From: Alphaproteobacteria bacterium
GTDB lineage: Bacteria > Pseudomonadota > Alphaproteobacteria > Rhodobacterales > Rhodobacteraceae
Reading direction: 5' to 3'
Length of the DNA: 64,000 bases
Assembly: GCA_030425925.1 (NCBI GenBank)
Contig: JAUHZO010000001.1
Span: 391,945 to 455,944 of the forward strand
The notes under the pieces are model-generated. The model did not search any database, was not told the DNA's origin, and was given only the letters and a program-made list of their open reading frames with translations. Below, in pieces: positions 58,857 to 64,000 of this stretch. Numbering within the stretch: the first letter of the stretch is position 1; each line of letters starts with the position of its first letter. The position numbers and the translations under genes were made by a program.

Positions 58857-60104
58857 ATGTACCGCGTCTGGAACTTCCTGGCGAATTACTCGCTGCTGTT
58901 GATCCTCGGGGCGCTGATCGCCCTTGTCTGGGCGAATGTCGACGCGGAGAGTTACCACCACTTCGTGGAATTCAAGATCTGGGACCACGCGCCCATCGGC
59001 CATTATCATGACGGCCACCGCACGCTGACGCTGCACTACCTTGTCAACGACGTCCTGATGGCGCTTTTCTTTGCCATCGCCGCCAAGGAAGTCTGGGAGG
59101 CGGTGATCCTGGAAAACGGCAGCCTGCGCGGCAAGAAGGCGGCGACACCGCTTTTTGCCACCGCAGGCGGGATGTTCGGGCCGATTGCGGTGTATCTGGG
59201 CCTTGCGGCGATCATGGGATCGGACACCTACAACGCGGTGGCCAACGGCTGGGCGATTCCCACCGCCACGGATATCGCGTTTTCCTATCTGGTGGGGCGG
59301 CTGGTGTTCGGCGCGGGCCATCCGGCGGTGCGGTTCCTGCTGCTTCTGGCGATTGCCGACGATGCGGCGGGGCTGATCATTCTGGCGGTCTTCTATCCGT
59401 CGGGCGAGCTGGCCCCGGAATGGCTGCTGTTGTCGCTGGCCGCCGCCGTGCTGGTGTTTTTGCTGTTCAACGCGCTGCCGCGCCGGCTGGACCGGGGCAA
59501 CCAGGACCGGCCGAACTCCACCTGGGTGCGCAAGACCCTGTCGTTCTGGCCCTACCTGATCGCGGCCTGCGCGTCGTGGTACGGTTTCATGATGTCGGGC
59601 CTGCATCCGGCGCTGGGGCTTCTGCCCATCGTGCCGACGATCCCGCATGCCGACCGGTCCTTTGGCATCTTTTCCGAGGCCGAGCAGTACCTCACCGACC
59701 TGCTGAACATGATCGAACACGCGCTGAAGCACCCGGTCGAGGTGATCCTGTTCTTCTTCGGCCTGCTGAACGCGGGGGTGGAGTTCTCGTCCATGGGGGA
59801 TGCCACCTGGCTGGTGCTGGCCGGGCTGCTGATCGGCAAGCCCATCGGCATCTTCCTGTTCGGCTGGATCGCCGCGGTGCCGATGCGTCTGGGAATCCCC
59901 CAGGGCATGCGGCTGATCGACCTGGTGGTGATCGGCTTTGTCGCGGCCATCGGGTTTACCGTGTCGCTCTTTGTTGCCTCGGTCGCGTTCGACGCCGGGC
60001 CGGTGCAGGATGCGGCCAAGATGGGCGCGCTGTTCAGCTTTGCCGCGGCGATCTTTGCCATCGTGGCAGGCAAGCTGACCCGGGTGGAAAAGCACGAGAT
60101 CTGA
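58857..60104 (+). CDS. nhaA: Na+/H+ antiporter NhaA
   Basis: A 415-residue antiporter that exports Na+ in exchange for H+. The DD motif of helix V (LLAIADDAAGLIILAVFY) and ATDIAFSYLVG (helix IV) define the ion path. The family length is about 390-450. The start is chosen at MYRVWNF, after CGAGGGGCCC. The long periplasmic loop FSEAEQYLTDLLNMIEHALKHPVE is a feature of one alphaproteobacterial subgroup. Confidence 0.96.
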   Translation: MYRVWNFLANYSLLLILGALIALVWANVDAESYHHFVEFKIWDHAPIGHYHDGHRTLTLHYLVNDVLMALFFAIAAKEVWEAVILENGSLRGKKAATPLFATAGGMFGPIAVYLGLAAIMGSDTYNAVANGWAIPTATDIAFSYLVGRLVFGAGHPAVRFLLLLAIADDAAGLIILAVFYPSGELAPEWLLLSLAAAVLVFLLFNALPRRLDRGNQDRPNSTWVRKTLSFWPYLIAACASWYGFMMSGLHPALGLLPIVPTIPHADRSFGIFSEAEQYLTDLLNMIEHALKHPVEVILFFFGLLNAGVEFSSMGDATWLVLAGLLIGKPIGIFLFGWIAAVPMRLGIPQGMRLIDLVVIGFVAAIGFTVSLFVASVAFDAGPVQDAAKMGALFSFAAAIFAIVAGKLTRVEKHEI

Positions 60105-60128
60105 CACGCACCGCAGACTGTTGCACAA

Positions 60129-60161
60129 GCGGGCCCCGATCCGGGGCCCGCGTTGTTTTTG
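60129..60161 (+). terminator. Rho-independent terminator of nhaA
   Basis: Stem GCGGGCCCCG / CGGGGCCCGC with an ATC loop, followed by GTTGTTTTTG, about 25 bases after the nhaA stop. Confidence 0.92.
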
Positions 60162-60257
60162 TTTCCGGCAAGGGCCATATTATAGCCTAAGTTAACGCGT
60201 ATTGCGGACACTGCACCTGTCCACAATGCCGGACAGAGCAGAACCGGGGCACGAAAG

Positions 60258-60917
60258 ATGCTGGAATTCGACATGGTGAGCAAGTCCTTCTGGACGGGCA
60301 CACAGCGCAAGATCATCCTTGATCGGGTGTCTTTCCGCGTCGATATCGGCGAATCCCTGGGCATCCTGGCCCCCAACGGCACCGGCAAGACGACGCTGGT
60401 CAAGATGATGGCCGGGCTGGAAAAACCCGACGAAGGCGAGATAAGGCGCGGCTGCCGCGTGTCCTTTCCGCTGGGGTTCATGGGCGGCGTGGTGTCGAAG
60501 ATCTCGGCCCGGGAAAACGCCCGCTTCATCGCCCGGCTCTACGGGCTGGACCCGGATTACGTCGAATCCTTCTGCCGCTGGCTCTGCGGGCTGGAGGAGT
60601 ATTTCGACCAGCCCATCGGCACCTATTCGTCGGGGATGCGGGCGCGATTCACCTTCTCGCTGATGCTTGCACTCGATTTCGACATCTACCTGATCGACGA
60701 AGGCATGCCCAATTCCACCGATGTGGAATTCAACCGCAAGGCCGGGGACATCCTGGCCGAACGTCTGCGCACGACGACCATCGTCATCGTCTCGCACCAG
60801 CCCCAGGTGCTGGAGAAATTTGCCCGCAAGGCGGCTGTCCTGATGGACGGCAAGCTGCACATGTTTGACACCTTGGAAGAAGCGAAACAGCTCTATGACT
60901 ACGAAACCCAAGGCTAA
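60258..60917 (+). CDS. kpsT: Capsular polysaccharide export ATPase (KpsT-like)
   Basis: A 219-residue ATPase with Walker A APNGTGKT (38-45), signature YSSGM (123-127), Walker B IYLIDE (143-148) and VIVSHQPQVLEKF. This short form with the SSGM signature is characteristic of KpsT/CtrD/BexA-type ATPases that power ABC-2-type export of capsule polysaccharide. The following gene overlaps it by 23 bases. The partner permease KpsM was not found within the window. Confidence 0.9.
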   Translation: MLEFDMVSKSFWTGTQRKIILDRVSFRVDIGESLGILAPNGTGKTTLVKMMAGLEKPDEGEIRRGCRVSFPLGFMGGVVSKISARENARFIARLYGLDPDYVESFCRWLCGLEEYFDQPIGTYSSGMRARFTFSLMLALDFDIYLIDEGMPNSTDVEFNRKAGDILAERLRTTTIVIVSHQPQVLEKFARKAAVLMDGKLHMFDTLEEAKQLYDYETQG

Positions 60918-62574
60918 GAAGTTCCGTATCCGGCGCAGTACGCCCGCCGATCCGATGCCGCAGCCCGAACCCGTGGCGGACGCCGCGCCAGTGCGCCCGG
61001 TCCCGCCGGTGCCGCCGCGCCCGGCACCGGCCCGCGCCGCGGCCGATCCCGCACCGCACGCCGGTGCCGCCAGTCCCGGCATGACCGGCCAGGTCAGTTC
61101 GGCCCGCGAAATGGCCGCCGCCACCGATATCGACGCCATCCGCAAGGAGGGGCTGACCGGACGCCAGCTGCGCATGGCGCGCCGGGTGGCGCAGAAGCAC
61201 GGGCTTGCACCCACCTCGGATTTCGATGCGGTACGGTTGCTGCGAGCCCGCGGGATCGATCCGTTCCAGCGCACCAACATGCTGGAGCTTGTGTCGCAGA
61301 ACGGCGCGGCCACCGGTCAGACGGCGCAGCCCGAGGCCGAGCCGCGCGAGCAGAAGGTCCAGCTGCCGCAGACCGTGGCGCTGGAAAAGAAGAACCTGCC
61401 CTCGACCCAGACCGTCAGCCCCGCAGACCGGCGTGCGGCCGAGATCCAGAAGATCCAGAAGGAACTGGCCCGCCGCCGCCGTCGCAAGATGGCGCTGCTG
61501 ATGACGCGCCTGGCGGCCTTTGTGCTGCTGCCGACCATCGTTGCGGGCTACTATTTCTACGCCGTGGCCACGCCGATGTATGCCACCAAGTCCGAATTCC
61601 TGATCCTGAAGGCAGAGAACGGCGGCGCAGGGGCCATGGGCAGCCTGTTCTCCGGCACCCAGTTCGCCACCAACCAGGACGCCATCGCGGTGCAAAGCTA
61701 CCTGACGTCCAAGGACGCGATGCTGCGGCTGGACGCCGACGAAGGGTTCAAGGCGCATTTCACCCAGGACTGGATCGACCCGATCCAGAGGCTGGACGCC
61801 GATCCGTCGAACGAAGACGCATACTCGCTTTACAAGCGCAATATCGAGATCGGCTACGACCCGACCGAAGGCGTCATCAAGATGGAGGTCATGGCCGCTG
61901 ACCCCGAAACCGCGGCGCAGTTCAGCCGTGCGCTGATCGGCTATGCCGAGGAGCGCGTCGACAACCTGTCGTTCCGCAAGCGCTCCAACGCGGTGACCGA
62001 CGCCGAACAGGGCCTGATCGAGGCCGAACAGGGCCGCCGCGACGCGCAGGAGCGGCTGGTCCGCCTGCAGCAGGACGGCATTGTCGACCCCGAGGCGGTG
62101 ATCACCACGCTGCGCGGCCAGATCAACCAGCGCGAAATCGAACTGCAGGAAAAGCAGCTGCAATTGCAGGCGCTGCTGGACAACCGGCGCCCGAACCAGG
62201 CCAAGGTCGAAGGGGTGCAGGGCGATATCCGCCGGATCGAGGCGCTGCTGGCGCAGCTCAACGCAGACATGTCCTCGGCCACCACCGGCGACGGCTCGCT
62301 GGCCGAGCAGGCGATCCAGATCCAGCTGGCGCAGGCCGACCTGGCCACGCGGGACCTGATGCTGCAATCGGCGCTGGAACGGCTGGAACAGGCCCGCCGC
62401 GACGCCGACAGCCAGGCCCGCTACCTGACCACTTCGGTCGAACCGGTGCCGTCCGAGGACCCAAGCTATCCGCGCAAGTTCGAGAACACGATCCTGGCCT
62501 TCCTGATCTTTGCCGGAGCCTACCTGATGGTGTCGCTCACCGCCTCGATCCTGCGCGAACAGGTGTCGACCTGA
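60895..62574 (+). CDS. kpsE: Capsule export inner-membrane/periplasmic protein (KpsE-like)
   Basis: A 559-residue protein of the KpsE/CtrB/BexC (polysaccharide co-polymerase) type. A Pro-rich basic cytoplasmic N-terminus (1 to about 195, including an RARGIDPFQRTNMLEL segment) is followed by one helix (about 200-222), a long periplasmic region with coiled coil (EAEQGRRDAQERLVRLQQ, AQADLATRDLMLQSALERLEQARRDADSQ) and a C-terminal helix (TILAFLIFAGAYLMVSLTASIL). PCP-type helix-loops and the PSYPRKFENT near the membrane are typical. It is longer than the E. coli KpsE, the difference being the N-terminal extension. Confidence 0.9.
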   Translation: MTTKPKAKKFRIRRSTPADPMPQPEPVADAAPVRPVPPVPPRPAPARAAADPAPHAGAASPGMTGQVSSAREMAAATDIDAIRKEGLTGRQLRMARRVAQKHGLAPTSDFDAVRLLRARGIDPFQRTNMLELVSQNGAATGQTAQPEAEPREQKVQLPQTVALEKKNLPSTQTVSPADRRAAEIQKIQKELARRRRRKMALLMTRLAAFVLLPTIVAGYYFYAVATPMYATKSEFLILKAENGGAGAMGSLFSGTQFATNQDAIAVQSYLTSKDAMLRLDADEGFKAHFTQDWIDPIQRLDADPSNEDAYSLYKRNIEIGYDPTEGVIKMEVMAADPETAAQFSRALIGYAEERVDNLSFRKRSNAVTDAEQGLIEAEQGRRDAQERLVRLQQDGIVDPEAVITTLRGQINQREIELQEKQLQLQALLDNRRPNQAKVEGVQGDIRRIEALLAQLNADMSSATTGDGSLAEQAIQIQLAQADLATRDLMLQSALERLEQARRDADSQARYLTTSVEPVPSEDPSYPRKFENTILAFLIFAGAYLMVSLTASILREQVST

Positions 62575-62705
62575 GACCGCACGCACTGCCAGGGGCACAG
62601 GCCACAACCCTCCGGACCCCGCCGGCCCCCCGGACCACGCCGCTGCGGCACGCGGTCCGGTAACCCCCTTGCACCTCCCGTGCGGCTCGGGCTACACGGG
62701 TCGGT

Positions 62706-62795
62706 GGAGAGGTGGCCGAGTGGTCGAAGGCGCACGCCTGGAAAGTGTGTAGGCGGGAAACCGTCTCGAGGGTTCGAATCCCTTCCTCTCCGCCA
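62706..62795 (+). tRNA. tRNA-Ser (anticodon GGA)
   Basis: A 90-base cloverleaf with long variable arm: acceptor GGAGAGG / CCTCTCC, D-arm with GGCCGAGTGGTCGAAGGC, anticodon stem CACGC / GTGTG around loop CTGGAAA (anticodon GGA), T-arm GGGTTCGAATCCC, and encoded CCA at 62793-62795. It reads UCC and UCU. tRNA genes are frequent integration sites, and the sequence past it looks like accessory DNA. Confidence 0.98.
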
Positions 62796-63183
62796 CATTC
62801 AGCTACTGAATCCGTCCAAGGGCCCCGATTGAGGCCTTTTTTCTTTTTGTTTTAAAGGGCGTTGGCAGAGCCATCCGCCCTTCGGAGACTGGGCGCTTGA
62901 CGTAGAATGGGTCTCCGAATGGCCTGCGTCTCTCTTCGAGCGCCCCTCGACGGCCACGGGACGGCGTAAAACAGCCTCGTATTTCCAATGGGTTGCCGCG
63001 TACATGGGTTCGACCCGTTCGCGAAATAATCCGGTGACGGAGACCGACACGAAGGCGCAGGGCGGCCAGAAGAACGGCTCCGCGGCGGCCGATCCCCAAG
63101 TCAGGCGGCAGCGTTCGGAGAGAGCCAAGACCCTGCCGGAAGTCTCTGATGACAAACAGACTTCGCGCCCATAGCCTGGCGCA
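62796..63183. other. Non-coding or degenerate stretch downstream of tRNA-Ser
   Basis: A 388-base stretch without a well-supported gene. It starts with a T-rich terminator-like region (GGCCTTTTTTCTTTTTG, about 62837). No integrase gene and no repeat of the tRNA 3' end were found. A possible 56-codon frame (63004-63174) is annotated separately. Confidence 0.4.
63004..63174 (+). CDS. Possible small hydrophilic protein (uncertain)
   Basis: A 56-codon frame (MGSTRSRNNPVTETD...) rich in Gln, Arg, Ser and Lys, ending nine bases before the DUF3883 gene. It has no Shine-Dalgarno and no recognised family. It could be a real upstream partner of the DUF3883 gene or chance. Confidence 0.2.
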   Translation: MGSTRSRNNPVTETDTKAQGGQKNGSAAADPQVRRQRSERAKTLPEVSDDKQTSRP

Positions 63184-63873
63184 ATGTCGAACGGGCCCTG
63201 GACGGATAAAGAGAACGACCTGATCGTCGCGGATTACTTCGCGATGCTGGCCGACGACATTTCCGCGCGCCGCTACAGCAAGGCTGAACATCGCCGCGCA
63301 CTCCTCCCGCTGCTGAACGACCGGTCCGAGGGGTCCGTCGAGTTCAAGCACCAGAATATCAGCGCGGTGCTGAAGGGGCTCGGCGAGGACTGGATCCCCG
63401 GCTACAAGCCCGCGTTCAACTTCCAGATGACCCTGGTGGATGCCGTGGCGCGGTGGCTGGCGCTGAACCCGGCCTGGCTCGGGCGCCAACCTGGCCTGCA
63501 ATCCGCAGGCGGTTTGCGCGAGGCGGCGCAGATCTGGGTAGGTCCGCCGCCGACGCTGTCGAACCAGCCCCCGCCGCAAGAACTTGAGCAGATGCTGCAC
63601 ATCGCCCGCAAGTTCGACGTGGCGGGCCGGGACCAGCGCAATCGCGCTCTCGGCCGCGCTGGCGAAGAACGTGTCCTGGCCCATGAGCACGCCACGCTGA
63701 AAGCCGCGGGGCGCGATGACCTGGCGAGCAGGGTCCGCTGGGTCTCGGAGGAGGACGGCGATGATGCGGGCTATGACATCGCCAGCTATGCGCCGGACGG
63801 CCGGCCACGCCTGATCGAGGTAAAACGACGAACGGCTGGGAGCGAACGCCCTTCCACATCACGCGCAACGAAC
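63184..63873 (+). pseudogene. DUF3883-domain gene, frameshifted and cut by an IS element
   Basis: The product begins MSNGPWTDKENDLIVADYFAML with a helical N-terminal domain of about 90 residues, then a DUF3883 domain starting RNRALGRAGEERVLAHE and reading GYDIASYAPDGRPRLIEVK. At 63822-63825 an A-run of four (five would be expected) breaks the frame. The +1 frame continues correctly as TNGWERTPFHITRNEL, the normal DUF3883 motif, until an IS3-type inverted repeat starts at 63874. DUF3883 genes often occur in defence islands. The protein is therefore almost certainly inactive. Confidence 0.8.
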
Positions 63874-64000
63874 TGAACCGCGCCGGGTTTGCCGGAGGCT
63901 TATTGATGTTGGTTACGCGGCCATTTCTGATCTTTCCAGAGCCGCGTAGAAGTTTGCTTCGGCCTCTACCGGCGGAATGTTCCCGATGGGTTCGAGAAGG
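63874..64000. mobile_element. IS3-family insertion sequence, right end (partial)
   Basis: The terminal inverted repeat starts TGAACCGCGCCGGGTTTGCC, matching the TGAACCGCCCCGG-type ends of IS3-family elements. It interrupts the DUF3883 gene and contains the 3' end of orfB on the minus strand. The left end lies beyond the window. Confidence 0.8.
63913..64000 (-). CDS. IS3-family transposase orfB, C-terminal fragment (runs off the edge)
   Basis: Read on the minus strand the visible 28 codons give LLEPIGNIPPVEAEANFYAA and then LERSEMAA followed by a TAA stop at 63913-63915. The IGNIPPxEAE motif is the standard C-terminus of IS3-family DDE transposases. The remainder is outside the window. Confidence 0.85.
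   Translation of the reverse strand, partial: LLEPIGNIPPVEAEANFYAALERSEMAA

Noticed and set aside
62620..62680. A CCGGACC / GGTCCGG hairpin before tRNA-Ser as a kpsE terminator
   Set aside because: No T-tract follows, and the loop is long and imperfect; Rho-dependent termination is as likely.
62799..63155. A 118-codon frame on the minus strand beside the tRNA
   Set aside because: No recognised family, no plausible ribosome-binding site, and composition typical of noncoding sequence.

Overview
This GC-rich 64 kb window is chromosomal DNA from an alphaproteobacterium of the order Rhodobacterales (Rhodobacter/Roseobacter-like). Support comes from a compact petABC (cytochrome bc1) operon, a CcrM-type GANTC methyltransferase beside rnhB, an NDUFS4-like complex I subunit, a DUF484-xerC pair, an RpoHII-like heat-shock sigma factor, a DUF1127 micro-protein, a CIRCE-controlled groESL operon and a CtrA-like regulator. 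Genus is not resolvable by eye.

Layout. 0-12 kb: uvrB (minus), the complex I accessory subunit, a secreted protein of unknown role, a zinc-ribbon protein, a cold-shock protein, TrxC thioredoxin, a periplasmic rhodanese, a VOC protein, a hemerythrin and a universal stress protein with an FNR-box-like site upstream, a degenerate CtrA-like regulator, DUF484-xerC, a GST and an outer-membrane barrel. 12-21 kb: petABC with a clear terminator, thiBPQ (thiamine/TPP uptake) behind a sigma70-type promoter and a TPP riboswitch, aroC and an EamA transporter. 21-32 kb: ccrM-rnhB with four GANTC sites just upstream of ccrM, a bactofilin-like membrane protein, a gamma-glutamylcyclotransferase-like protein, groESL, a secreted metallophosphoesterase, DedA and DUF1127. 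31-45 kb: a large RTX (calcium-binding repeat) protein, a transporter, a DUF2161 nuclease-like protein, a TraB/GumN protein, an M3 oligopeptidase, the overlapping coaBC-dut-moeB-like operon, chaN-like and rpoH, and a GST with a YHS-like tail.

45-56 kb is the most accessory-looking housekeeping stretch: a plus-strand run encoding two Dpp-type permeases, a fused double ATPase, a GNAT, an aldehyde dehydrogenase, two SDRs, a small membrane protein, an FAD monooxygenase, an autoprocessing P1/NylC-like hydrolase and an alpha/beta hydrolase. I read it as an uptake-plus-catabolism locus for an unidentified amide- or ring-containing compound; no substrate-binding protein is encoded in it.

56-64 kb: SseB-like and uracil-DNA-glycosylase-family genes, an ArsR regulator coupled to a cysteine-bearing permease, nhaA, a capsule-export ATPase and KpsE-like protein without a KpsM permease, then tRNA-Ser(GGA). 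After the tRNA the sequence changes character: a DUF3883 gene is broken both by a one-base deletion in an A-run and by insertion of an IS3-family element whose transposase C-terminus runs off the right edge.

Three families of short palindromic repeats are scattered between genes. No CRISPR array, rRNA or replication origin was seen.
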